A stretch of DNA of 42,588 bases from an uncultured Duncaniella sp. (GTDB taxonomy: Bacteria; Bacteroidota; Bacteroidia; Bacteroidales; Muribaculaceae), in the NCBI GenBank assembly GCA_910584825.1, contig CAJUCI010000022.1, positions 1-42,588 on the forward strand, read 5' to 3'. A program made the translations under genes and the position numbers. Under the pieces are notes generated by a model. It saw only the letters and a list, made by a program, of their open reading frames with translations. It searched no databases and was not told the origin of the DNA. Below, one piece after another: positions 24,801 through 31,265 of this stretch. Position 1 is the stretch's first letter, and each line of letters starts with the position of its first letter.

Positions 24801-25035
24801 ACTCCAGGGAACAGGTGCTACCGAGGACGCTAACAAGCCCGGCGTATACGTAGTGAAGAACGCTACCGGCAACCTCACCGTTGACGCTCTCAACAACGTT
24901 AAGGTGGTTTGCGACTACGGCAATGAGTACCTCGAGCACAACCAGACTGTAACCATCCCCGTTACCATCGAGTACTACTGGGGCAAGCAGACTGTAAACT
25001 CGCAGGTTGTTATCAACGCCTTCCCCAAGAAGTAA
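21868..25035 (+). CDS. Large surface lipoprotein with collagen-like Gly-X-Y tract
   Basis: This 1055-residue protein has a lipoprotein signal with lipobox ending at C25 (SLSSC). C25 is followed by KDYDDD, acidic residues like the export signal that sends Bacteroidetes lipoproteins to the cell surface. Residues 32-66 look like a coiled coil (INQLRTEIAENKSAIQNIKDQI). Gly-X-Y triplets follow at 87-98 (4 triplets) and 126-159 (11 triplets, mostly GTP). The remaining 900 residues are beta-rich with no catalytic motif I recognise. Coiled coil plus Gly-X-Y suggests a trimer with a stalk. Codon use is as biased as in the ribosomal protein genes, suggesting high expression. A small HTH gene lies upstream; partner and ligand are unknown. 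Confidence 0.85.
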   Translation: MNKKFINGFLLASLVVGSSGSLSSCKDYDDDINQLRTEIAENKSAIQNIKDQIAAGAILKDVQQTANGLKVIVTKNGADVTYDITNGAKGDKGDAGTPADVWTIVKDNGKYMWAKNGNVTEFPAQGPQGEQGIQGDPGTPGTPGTPGTPGTPGATGAPGNYWAPNDNGTKLLEFAWNAEAKKYEATGKEQAIAITVEGDKTPGITAINDGNYVYLTGVQTGTDENGKPVYGEVVISCNGLLKSIGFIPDLYVDGVEGTRSAYVSENYLEVNKVRKDGNLTTANNKTVAYYIKGSDNWQYVASTKGYQLSENTVAKFDLNPENANVKGVEFAFLPIENIEQVAVSRAAAPALKVKGEPVVKDGNLVVTYNVENPAAVTYGTSAEATLPITALTAKLAANEGETAEVLTSDYYSLVMARVKFTAFSFIGSTPHKHLAVNGGEAVENDADLDIVYTQAPEKTDLSKKIQICYQQADFGKDLTNAAEKQMTIAQAAEKWGLSVNYDMMPYYVGDSNTNDSEYAIVGKEDGIIDLQYINASNQWVSCGDNAASRSAIGKYPVVRVTLLDGTEPVLVGYVKINITDKGQAPSTIKNKPIILKVGTPMPYVCESSAVVKSTWENTSSQVLSVLGMSEKQFKDSYTIEENTLYVEAANSTAEAPKFEAVPTVTVDGNAVSKYGDLVYNPDSEAGPTNGFLTWNYDVDAAGEIAKLTGRKVSLYRKFTRKGNVNDNLYLGVTIEIMPAPTAKFVKIDPVFLADGKTNEVGMRVPQAKNTLGMSVKDFYALLADYYVDDQIKVNYVGETGKGYPAADAASIKQSYSFAPAAAQLAGLTLNANATELYKGLDKIATIDATTGKVTYVRSAASMELLNSEAGVSAMVQINATYGSCNLDFAALEDNQVKIDFKKPVVLKGANGYSIYPDGINPSREALGNFFSMNDSYGNAIFSKSGNSFVDPNGIFGYYEIMSFTIDFTKINASGVTFSLQGTGATEDANKPGVYVVKNATGNLTVDALNNVKVVCDYGNEYLEHNQTVTIPVTIEYYWGKQTVNSQVVINAFPKK
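22279..22341 (+). repeat. GGCACTCCC-type 9-bp coding repeat in the collagen-like tract
   Basis: Repeats of Gly-Thr-Pro codons (GGC/T AC(T/A) CC(C/T)) run head to tail, with the three central copies nearly identical. Gain or loss of units would change tract length by whole triplets without shifting the frame. Confidence 0.75.
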
Positions 25036-25047
25036 TCCCAATTAGTT

Positions 25048-25102
25048 AATACTGAGTAGAAGGGCACTGATAGCTACAAGTCAGTGCTCTTCTATCAGTA
25101 TT
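25048..25102 (+). terminator. Stem-loop after the collagen-like lipoprotein gene
   Basis: AATACTGAGTAGAAGGGCAC... (25048-25070) pairs imperfectly with the strand at 25081-25102 (TCAGTGCTCTTCTATCAGTATT region), leaving a 10-nt loop. No T tract follows, so readthrough into the next lipoprotein gene at 25116 is plausible. Confidence 0.6.
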
Positions 25103-25115
25103 ATTGATAGATAAG

Positions 25116-25640
25116 ATGAAAAAGTTATTTACGATTGTTGTCGGCGGACTGCTCATGTGGTCGTGCGGCAACTCGGAAAAACAACAGCCAAAGACGTTTG
25201 AGAACGCCGAGGAGGAATTTGCCGCCACTCTCACCGAGGCTGACACCACCAAGGTGCTCGCCCTCGCCACCGAAGTGCTTGACAGCATCAGGAGAGGTAA
25301 TGTGGAGTGGGCCGTGGAGTCGCTTTGCGAAGTCGACTCGACCGGCCAGGTGATGCCTCTCGCGCCCGATGCGCGTGAGCGCGTGGCAAGGCGTTTCAAA
25401 TCGTTCCCGGTGGTCGACTATGAGCTTGACTACTACACATTCTCCGTCCCCATGCTTAATGACCTGAAATACCGCACGTATTTCCGCGAACGCCTGGAGG
25501 GGGAGACAGGTGGCCCGGCAATGGCAGTTATGTTCAATCCCGTTAAGGTAGACGGGCAGTGGTATCTTTGCCTCAAGGAGGCCGGCCAGCCGGCCAAGGA
25601 TGCGGCAAACGCCATAGAACCCGGCACGATTATTGAATGA
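25116..25640 (+). CDS. Lipoprotein of unknown function
   Basis: This 174-residue protein begins MKKLFTIVVGGLLMWSCGNSEKQQ, a signal peptide with lipobox cysteine at residue 17. The mature part is acidic and helical at first (TFENAEEEFAATLTEADTTKVLALATEVLDSI), then mixed, ending in a FNPVKVDGQWYLCLKEAG segment that resembles the last strands of small NTF2/DUF4878-like folds; that link is a guess. I chose ATG at 25116; an in-frame TTG at 25104 lies in the preceding hairpin region. It is 80 bp after the collagen-like gene and is followed by a terminator, so the two may share a transcript. Confidence 0.8.
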   Translation: MKKLFTIVVGGLLMWSCGNSEKQQPKTFENAEEEFAATLTEADTTKVLALATEVLDSIRRGNVEWAVESLCEVDSTGQVMPLAPDARERVARRFKSFPVVDYELDYYTFSVPMLNDLKYRTYFRERLEGETGGPAMAVMFNPVKVDGQWYLCLKEAGQPAKDAANAIEPGTIIE

Positions 25641-25676
25641 TATTAGAATGACCACACATAAATCCAATTAGTCACG

Positions 25677-25715
25677 CCCGCACGTCGTTGTGAAACGCCG
25701 GAGCGGGATTTTTTT
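25677..25715 (+). terminator. Terminator of the 25116-25640 lipoprotein gene
   Basis: CCCGC (25677-25681) pairs with GCGGG (25703-25707), followed by A and seven T (25709-25715). The inner part pairs only weakly. Confidence 0.65.
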
Positions 25716-25722
25716 GTTTAGT

Positions 25723-25854
25723 AAGAAGGGGACATAAGGACATAAGGGACACAAGAGACATAAGTTTTAATTAATATGTGCCGGGACAAACCGCTACCGA
25801 CAAATAATAATTCTTATGTCGCTTGTGTCCCTTATGTCCTTATGTCCCCTTCTT
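25723..25854 (+). repeat. Long-hairpin repeat, copy 2
   Basis: The left arm 25723-25774 begins AAGAAGGGGACATAAGGACA and continues in RGACAYAAG units. The right arm 25813-25854 is its near-perfect reverse complement (one mismatch over about 42 paired positions). The spacer (25775-25812 plus arm edges) is nearly the reverse complement of the spacer in copy 4. Confidence 0.93.
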
Positions 25855-25891
25855 TAGAGAGCTATTACCTAAACTTTTTTAACCTTTAAAC

Positions 25892-25922
25892 TTTTTAAAC
25901 TCTAAAGAATCTATTATCTTTG
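25892..25922 (+). promoter_or_regulatory. Promoter for the first DUF1573 gene
   Basis: TTTT (25892-25895) is followed by 19 bp and TATCTTTG (25915-25922), close to TTTG-N19-TAnnTTTG. The expected start near 25928 leaves about 30 nt before the ATG at 25958. Confidence 0.78.
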
Positions 25923-25957
25923 TGTGTTTATAGTTTGTATAAGACTGACTGACGATT

Positions 25958-26335
25958 ATGAAACGAATACTACTGATGTTTGCGATGGCTGTCGTGGCTC
26001 TTGGCGTATGGGCCAAGGGGGCGGTGGAGTTTACCACGCGTGAGCACGACTTCGGCACCATCCGCGCCACAGGCGGAGCCGTCACCACGACATATGAGTT
26101 CACCAATACCGGCGACGAGCCTATCAGCATCGTCACCGTGACTAACGGCGGATGCGGCTGCACCAAGCCCTCGTTCCCGCTCCAGCCCATAGCCCCGGGC
26201 AAGAAGGGTGAGATTAAGGTGACGTTCAACCCCGCGACGTTCAAGGGAGAGTTCCGCCGCAGCGTCAAAGTGCAGTTCAGTAACTCCAAAAAGCGAACCG
26301 TCCTGAAATTCAACGGAGTAGTTATCCCGAAATGA
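25958..26335 (+). CDS. DUF1573 domain protein, single domain, secreted
   Basis: This 125-residue protein has a signal peptide (MKRILLMFAMAVVALGVWAK, likely cut after WA) and one DUF1573 immunoglobulin-like domain. The domain shows the typical start EHDFGTIRATGGAVTTTYEFTNTGDEPISI and the conserved GGCGCTKP motif. The family is abundant in Bacteroidetes and lies outside the cytoplasm, but its role is not established. It has its own promoter. A hairpin repeat begins only 6 bp after the stop codon, before a second, larger DUF1573 gene. Confidence 0.88.
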   Translation: MKRILLMFAMAVVALGVWAKGAVEFTTREHDFGTIRATGGAVTTTYEFTNTGDEPISIVTVTNGGCGCTKPSFPLQPIAPGKKGEIKVTFNPATFKGEFRRSVKVQFSNSKKRTVLKFNGVVIPK

Positions 26336-26340
26336 CTTGG

Positions 26341-26490
26341 AGAAGGGTACATAAGGACATAAGTGACACAAGAGACATAAGGAATTTTTATAAAGGATAT
26401 TTTCAGAGCATATATTTTCAGACTCTATAGGGGTCAAGATAATTAAAACTTATGTCCCTTTTGTCCCATTTGTCCTTATGTCCCCTTCTT
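26341..26490 (+). repeat. Long-hairpin repeat, copy 3, between the two DUF1573 genes
   Basis: The left arm 26341-26381 (AGAAGGGTACATAAGGACAT...) and right arm 26449-26490 (CTTATGTCCCTTTTGTCCCA...) are imperfect inverted repeats with more mismatches than copies 2 and 4. The spacer is longer and unrelated except for AATTAAAA next to the right arm. Confidence 0.88.
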
Positions 26491-26508
26491 AGATAACCAT
26501 ACTTATTT

Positions 26509-27588
26509 ATGAGATTCAAGAGATATTTATTTGGCGTTTTGGCCGGGATGGCTGCGCTGTCGGGCGTGGCCGAGAACAAGTGGCTCAGCCAGAGCCATGA
26601 CTTCGGCGCGTTTGACGAGGATATGGGCATCGTGTATTGCGACTTCAAGCTCGTCAACTCCGGCACCGAGCCTATGGCCATCACCAGCGTGCGTGCCAAC
26701 TGCGGTTGCACCCGCCCCGAATATTCCACCGACCCTGTTGCACCGGGCGACACAGCCGTCATACGTGTTGGCTTCGACCCCAAGGGGCGGCCCGGACGTT
26801 TCACCAAACGCATCAACGTGGACTGCAGTGCCGACCCTCACCGCTCGATGCTCGTAATCACCGGCACGGTAATCGGCGCGTCAAACACGCTCAAGAGCCG
26901 CTATCCCATCGAGATTGGCCCCGTGAGGATGCGCACAAGCACCATCGCCTACGGCAAACTGCTCAAGGGTGAGACGATGGGGCAGTATATCGATGCCTAC
27001 AATGCGTCGGCCGACACGCTGCGTCCCCGTGTGGAGAACGCTCCCAAGTATATCAAGGTGATAGTCCAGCCCGCAGTAGTCCCCCCGGGCGAGCAGTTTA
27101 TACTCTCGACCATCCTGCACAGCAACATGACGGAGGGGTGGGGCGTGACAGCCGACTCGCTGATGTTTTATCCCGACGCCTCGGCTACCGAAGGACGCAA
27201 AATCGAGACTGTGGCTGTGCTTGAGGAGGATTTCTCGAAACTGACCCCCGAACAGTTGGCCAAGGCCCCGCTGCTTGACACCGACCTCACGGCCATTGAC
27301 CTCAAGAAGCTGTCGCGCTCTGACAAGTCTGTGCATGAACAGTTTACCATAACCAATCGTGGCAAGAGCCCGCTCATCATCCGCGCCATCAGCTGTCCCG
27401 ACCCGGCTGTGGAGGTATCGCTCAAAAATCAGACCATCAAGCCGGGCAAGAGCGCGAAGGTCGATGTCACCGTAACCCCCTCGGCCATCACCCGCACCGA
27501 ACTGCTCAACGCACGCATCAACATCATCGCCAACGACCCCCAGCACCCCTCCACAATGGTCAGAGTGGTCGCAGAAATCGTGAAGTAA
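26509..27588 (+). CDS. DUF1573 domain protein, multidomain, secreted
   Basis: This 359-residue protein has a signal peptide (MRFKRYLFGVLAGMAALSGVAE). The first domain (about 25-125) is a clear DUF1573, with SHDFGAFDEDMGIVYCDFKLVNSGTEPMAI and RANCGCTRPEY. A middle region (about 130-235) looks like a second beta-sandwich without the CGCT motif. A C-terminal Ig-like domain (about 255-358, FTITNRGKSPLIIRAISCPDP) keeps one cysteine. It follows the one-domain paralogue 173 bp upstream. I see no separate promoter, so it is probably co-transcribed through the hairpin. Function unknown. Confidence 0.86.
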   Translation: MRFKRYLFGVLAGMAALSGVAENKWLSQSHDFGAFDEDMGIVYCDFKLVNSGTEPMAITSVRANCGCTRPEYSTDPVAPGDTAVIRVGFDPKGRPGRFTKRINVDCSADPHRSMLVITGTVIGASNTLKSRYPIEIGPVRMRTSTIAYGKLLKGETMGQYIDAYNASADTLRPRVENAPKYIKVIVQPAVVPPGEQFILSTILHSNMTEGWGVTADSLMFYPDASATEGRKIETVAVLEEDFSKLTPEQLAKAPLLDTDLTAIDLKKLSRSDKSVHEQFTITNRGKSPLIIRAISCPDPAVEVSLKNQTIKPGKSAKVDVTVTPSAITRTELLNARINIIANDPQHPSTMVRVVAEIVK

Positions 27589-27650
27589 AAAAGCCCGAGC
27601 CGGACAGCAAGCAGATAGCGTTGCGGCAGTAAGGAGAATAGATAGAGTTG

Positions 27651-27716
27651 CCCCATCGCGAAGCCAATTTTAAATTCTTATAGTTAGCCGCCCCGCCGCG
27701 AAGCCAATTTTAAATT
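27651..27716 (+). repeat. Two direct repeats upstream of meaB
   Basis: CCCCATCGCGAAGCCAATTT (starting 27651) and CCCCGCCGCGAAGCCAATTT (starting 27691) continue as TAAATT, giving 24 of 26 matching bases with a 40-bp step. The second copy runs into the AT repeat at the meaB start. Confidence 0.8.
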
Positions 27717-27740
27717 TTCCATTTTAAATTTTAAATTCTT
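27702..27740 (+). repeat. AATTTTAAATTTTCC-type AT repeat abutting the meaB start
   Basis: AATTTTAAATTTTCCATTTT continues TAAATTTTAAATTCTT directly into the TTG start codon. It is the third copy of the family, in the same orientation relative to the gene as the other two. Confidence 0.85.
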
Positions 27741-28829
27741 TTGGAGCATATAGAGAACGACGAGAAATATAACGGCTTGGTTGTCAATCAAGGAGTTGCA
27801 CAGCCGCCTGTTGTTAACCCCTACCTGACCAAGCGTAGGCCGCGCCGCATGCCCACCCCCGGCGAGATGGTAGAAGGCATCCTCAAAGGCGACATCACCA
27901 TGCTGTCGCGAGCCGTCACGCTCGTCGAGAGCCTCTCGCCCGAGCACGAGGCCCTGGCGCAGGAGGTGATAGAGAAATGTCTGCCCCACTCGGGCCGTTC
28001 GCGCCGCATAGGCATCACGGGTGTGCCGGGCGCGGGCAAGAGCACATCTATCGACGTGTTTGGCCTCCATGTGCTCAAGCGCGGAGGCAAGCTCGCCGTG
28101 CTCGCCATCGACCCGTCGAGCGAGCGCACCAAGGGCAGCATACTCGGCGACAAGACCCGCATGGAGAAACTCTCGGTCCACCCCTCGGCATTCATCCGCC
28201 CCAGCCCGTCGGCCGGTTCGCTCGGAGGCGTGGCGCGCAAGACCCGTGAGACCATCGTGCTATGCGAGGCCGCCGGATATGACAATATCTTTGTTGAGAC
28301 CGTAGGTGTGGGTCAGAGCGAGACGGCGGTGCATTCGATGGTCGATTTCTTCCTGCTTATACAGCTTGCCGGCACCGGCGACGAACTGCAGGGCATCAAG
28401 CGCGGCATCATGGAGATGGCCGACGGCATAGTAATCAACAAGGCTGACGGCGACAACATACACCGCGCCGAACTGGCGATGACGCAGTTCCGCAGCGCGC
28501 TCCACCTGTTCCCGCTCCCCGCGTCGAGCTGGTCGCCCGAGGTGCTGACCTACTCGGGCTATTACGAGATAGGCATTGACAAGGTGTGGGACATGATTGA
28601 CCGCTACTTTGCCTTCGTGGAGAAGAACGGATATTTCGAGCGCAAACGCAGCGAACAGGCGCGCTATTGGATGTACGAGACCATCGACTCGCAGCTGCGC
28701 TCTCACTTCTACAACAATCCCGAAATCGAGCGCATGCTGGCCGACAAGGAGGTCAAGGTGCTCAACAATCAGCTCTCCTCCTTCATCGCCGCCCGCGACG
28801 TCCTCTCGCATTACTTCGATGGCTTATAG
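27741..28829 (+). CDS. meaB: Methylmalonyl-CoA mutase-associated GTPase MeaB
   Basis: MeaB is a G3E-family GTPase that gates cobalamin loading and protects methylmalonyl-CoA mutase. The 362-residue protein has P-loop GVPGAGKST (94-102), LAVLAIDPSSERTKGSILGDKTRM, FVETVGVGQSE and the guanine-specificity NKAD. The conserved Bacteroidales N-terminus (MEHIENDEKYNGLVVNQGV) begins at the TTG codon at 27741. The first ATG is at residue 37, which would cut off conserved sequence. An AT repeat touches the start. No mutase gene is in the window. A long-hairpin repeat lies 44 bp after the stop. Confidence 0.93.
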   Translation: MEHIENDEKYNGLVVNQGVAQPPVVNPYLTKRRPRRMPTPGEMVEGILKGDITMLSRAVTLVESLSPEHEALAQEVIEKCLPHSGRSRRIGITGVPGAGKSTSIDVFGLHVLKRGGKLAVLAIDPSSERTKGSILGDKTRMEKLSVHPSAFIRPSPSAGSLGGVARKTRETIVLCEAAGYDNIFVETVGVGQSETAVHSMVDFFLLIQLAGTGDELQGIKRGIMEMADGIVINKADGDNIHRAELAMTQFRSALHLFPLPASSWSPEVLTYSGYYEIGIDKVWDMIDRYFAFVEKNGYFERKRSEQARYWMYETIDSQLRSHFYNNPEIERMLADKEVKVLNNQLSSFIAARDVLSHYFDGL

Positions 28830-28873
28830 TTTAAGAAGTAAGAGAGTTTAAAAAGTTAAGATAATAGATTTGT

Positions 28874-29005
28874 AAGAAAGGGACATAAGGACATAAGAGA
28901 CACAAGTGACATAAGAATTATTATTTGTCGGTAGCGTTTTGCCCCGGCTCATATTAATTAAAACTTATGTCACTTGTGTCTCTTATGTCCTTATGTCCCC
29001 TTCTT
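28874..29005. repeat. Long-hairpin repeat, copy 4 (between convergent meaB and nucleoside phosphorylase)
   Basis: The left arm 28874-28915 and right arm 28964-29005 match at 41 of 42 positions as inverted repeats. Two sites differ from copy 2 (GAGACACAAGTGACATAAG here), and both changes appear in both arms, so pairing is kept. The spacer is nearly the reverse complement of the copy 2 spacer. Confidence 0.93.
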
Positions 29006-29020
29006 ACTAAACTCTAAGAA

Positions 29021-29890
29021 TTAAATACGCTCGAGGACGGTGGCGATGAGGTCGCGGACGGCGGTCTTGTAGTTGGGGTTGGCGTCGGTGTTCATGCGGT
29101 TGGCGATGATGGAGCAGACGGTCATGGCACGATGGCCCATGAGTCGGCCGAGGCCCTGCAGCGGGGCTGACTCCATCTCGTAGTTGGTGACCTTGCGCCC
29201 GTTGTAGCGGAACTCCTCGATGCGGCGGTTGAGGTCGGGGTTGGCGAGGGGCAGACGCAGTTCGCGTCCCTGCGGGCCGTAGAAGCCGACAGCCGAGATG
29301 GTGTTGCCGCGCACCATGTCGTCACGGCCTATCATCTCCACAAGTTCGGGGTCGGCGTCGACGACGTAGGGCTTTGCCCACAGCGGATTCCAGCCCACCG
29401 ACTCGCAGAATGCGTGCTCGAAGCCGAGGTCAGCCACGTCGTTGCGCCCGGCGTAGTAGTTTAGCACGCCGTCAAATCCGATTGATTTCTCGGCGATGAC
29501 GGGTGTGCCGAGCTTTAGTTCGGGCTGGAGTGCGCCCGATGTGCCTATGCGCACCAGGGTGAGTCGGCGTTTCTGCTCACGCACTTCGCGGGTGGCGAAG
29601 TCTACGTTGGCCAGGGCGTCAAGCTCGTTGATTACGATGTCGATGTTGTCGGGGCCTATACCGTGAGAGAGGCACATGATGGGTTTGCCTTTATATGTGC
29701 CGCCGATTGTATGGAATTCGCGCGATTGCACTTCGTAGTCGGTGGTGTCAAAGAATGATGCCACCATGTTTACGCGCGAAGGGTCGCCGACGAGTATTAT
29801 GCGGTCAGTGAGCTGTGAGGGGAGCAGATGCAGGTGAAATACCGACCCGTCAGGGTTGATTATGAATTCGGAAGGAGGGATTACTTTCAT
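29021..29890 (-). CDS. Nucleoside phosphorylase (uridine phosphorylase-like)
   Basis: This 289-residue enzyme belongs to the PNP/UDP family, which splits nucleosides with phosphate into base and ribose 1-phosphate. Visible motifs are ILVGDPSRV (phosphate-binding region), LSHGIGPDN, the family signature RIGTSGALQPELKLGTPVI, and YEMESAPLQGLGRLMG, with the ribose-binding Met-Glu-Ser. Uridine is the likelier substrate by overall similarity, but this is not certain. The ATG at 29890 is preceded within 3 bp by a heptamer AT repeat. Genes on either side have unrelated roles. Confidence 0.88.
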   Translation of the reverse strand: MKVIPPSEFIINPDGSVFHLHLLPSQLTDRIILVGDPSRVNMVASFFDTTDYEVQSREFHTIGGTYKGKPIMCLSHGIGPDNIDIVINELDALANVDFATREVREQKRRLTLVRIGTSGALQPELKLGTPVIAEKSIGFDGVLNYYAGRNDVADLGFEHAFCESVGWNPLWAKPYVVDADPELVEMIGRDDMVRGNTISAVGFYGPQGRELRLPLANPDLNRRIEEFRYNGRKVTNYEMESAPLQGLGRLMGHRAMTVCSIIANRMNTDANPNYKTAVRDLIATVLERI

Positions 29891-29892
29891 GT

Positions 29893-29951
29893 CAATTAGT
29901 AATTTTTTCTCAATTAGTAATTAGCAATTAGTAATTAGTAATTAGTAATTA
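29893..29951 (-). repeat. CTAATTA heptamer repeat directly upstream of the nucleoside phosphorylase gene
   Basis: Minus-strand reading is a run of CTAATTA/CTAATTG units interrupted by GAGAAAAA and ending GAC-ATG at the start codon. It is the longest block of this family in the window. Confidence 0.85.
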
Positions 29952-29985
29952 AGTGGTTGGTTTGTTGATGGTTTGACATCCTTAG

Positions 29986-30027
29986 AGTAATTAGCAATTG
30001 CTAATTACTAATTAATAATTACTAATT
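29986..30027. repeat. Second heptamer block, near the 3' end of dprA
   Basis: AGTAATTAGCAATTGCTAATTACTAATTAATAATTACTAATTG is partly palindromic (TAATTAGCAATTGCTAATTA) and ends 10 bp from the dprA stop. It may be one element with the block at 29893-29951, split by about 35 bp. Confidence 0.75.
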
Positions 30028-30037
30028 GTTTTGGGGT

Positions 30038-31156
30038 TTATTTAAGCTGATATCTGCCGCCGGGGATGGCGAGGATGAGTGAGCGGAATTCCATATCTAT
30101 TAGCATGCCCATGAGGCGCGGGGTGGGGATGTTGACCGAGGCCGTCAGCTCGCTGAGTGTGGCGTCGCCTCGGCGGGTGATGGTGTCGATGACCGCCTGC
30201 TCCTCGGGGGTTAGCTCGGGCACGGAGTCGAAGAGTTCGGGCTGATGCCCCTCGGCGGGCTTGACCGGCCAACGCATGGACTCGATGAGGTCGTCGGCCG
30301 AGGTGATGAGGCTTGCCATGCATGATGCAATCAGTCCGTTGCATCCGCGCGAGTAGCGGTCAGACGTCCGGCCCGGGAGCGCGAAGACGTCACGCGAGTA
30401 GGCCGAGGCGAGGCGCGCGGTGACGAGTGCGCCGCCGTGGGTGTCGGATTCGGCGACAACGGTGCAGTCGCTCAGTCCGGCCACGATGCGGTTGCGTGCG
30501 AGGAAGTTGCCACGGTGTATGCTGTCGCTGCTGCGGTAGTCGGTGAGCAGCATTCCGCCCGAGCGCGCCATGCGTGCGGCGATGTCGCGGTGCGATGCGG
30601 GATAGATGGTGTTGAGCCCGTGGGCGAGCACTCCGATGGTGGGCAGTCCGGCATCGAGCGCGGCGCGGTGGGCGGCGATGTCTATGCCGTAGGCGAGTCC
30701 GCTGACTATCACTACAGGGTCGGCACAGCGCGAGGCGAGACCGCTGACGAGGTCGTCGACAAAGGCGGTGCCGTAGGGTGTGGCGTGGCGTGTGCCGACG
30801 ATTGACACGAAGCGGGCCTGATTGAGGTCGCACGAGCCGAGGGCGTAGAGCATGAGCGGGGCGTCGTCACATTCGAGCAATCTTGCCGGATAGTCGGGGT
30901 CGGTGAAGTAGATGGCCCTGATGTTGGCACGGCTGACAAAATTTGTCTCGGCTACGGCTTCGCTCAGTGCCTTGTCGCGCACCTGACGGTCGAAGAGCCG
31001 GTTGCGGAAGCCGAGGGCTGCCGAGAGCTGTTCGGGGGTCAGGACAAAGAACTCCTGCTCGCTGCCGATGCGCGCGAGTATGCTTCCGGCCAACGCGGGG
31101 GTGAGTCCGCGCAGCGAGGCAATGGCGATACGGTAGGTCAGGAGGTCGTTTGGCAT
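30038..31156 (-). CDS. dprA: DNA-processing protein DprA
   Basis: DprA binds incoming single-stranded DNA and loads RecA during natural transformation. The 372-residue protein has an N-terminal helical segment (about 1-70). The Rossmann-like DprA core has SIVGTRHATPYGTAFV (about 117-132), VIVSGLAYGIDIAAHRAAL, GGMLLTDYRSSDSIHRGNFLARNRIVAGLSD and the GGALVTARLA segment. A C-terminal winged helix is at about 310-372 (LTPEEQAVIDTITRRGDATLSELT). Many non-transformable bacteria also keep dprA, so competence is not implied. A minisatellite lies 4 bp before the ATG. Confidence 0.95.
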   Translation of the reverse strand: MPNDLLTYRIAIASLRGLTPALAGSILARIGSEQEFFVLTPEQLSAALGFRNRLFDRQVRDKALSEAVAETNFVSRANIRAIYFTDPDYPARLLECDDAPLMLYALGSCDLNQARFVSIVGTRHATPYGTAFVDDLVSGLASRCADPVVIVSGLAYGIDIAAHRAALDAGLPTIGVLAHGLNTIYPASHRDIAARMARSGGMLLTDYRSSDSIHRGNFLARNRIVAGLSDCTVVAESDTHGGALVTARLASAYSRDVFALPGRTSDRYSRGCNGLIASCMASLITSADDLIESMRWPVKPAEGHQPELFDSVPELTPEEQAVIDTITRRGDATLSELTASVNIPTPRLMGMLIDMEFRSLILAIPGGRYQLK

Positions 31157-31160
31157 TTTT

Positions 31161-31248
31161 AGTATAGAGGGGGAGGGGAGGGAGTATAGAGTATAGAGGG
31201 GAAAGTATAGAGGGGAAAGTATAGAGGAGGGAGTATAGAGTATAGAGG
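31161..31248 (-). repeat. TCTATACT minisatellite directly upstream of dprA
   Basis: On the plus strand, units of AGTATAGAGG with variable G/A runs repeat about eight times. On the dprA strand this is a pyrimidine-rich CCTCTATACT array ending 4 bp before the ATG. Unit lengths vary between about 9 and 17 bp. Confidence 0.85.
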
Positions 31249-31265
31249 TGTTTGTTGGGGGGCGG

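Larger units (their letters stand above)
25641..25957. other. Intergenic region: terminator, long-hairpin repeat and promoter, no gene
   Basis: This 317-bp stretch holds the terminator at 25677-25715, hairpin repeat copy 2 at 25723-25854, and the promoter of the following DUF1573 gene at 25892-25922. Nothing else coding is seen. Confidence 0.8.

Noticed and set aside
29893..30027. Possible CRISPR array from the repeated AATTAG units
   Set aside because: Units are 7 bp, with no unique spacers of constant length and no cas genes nearby.
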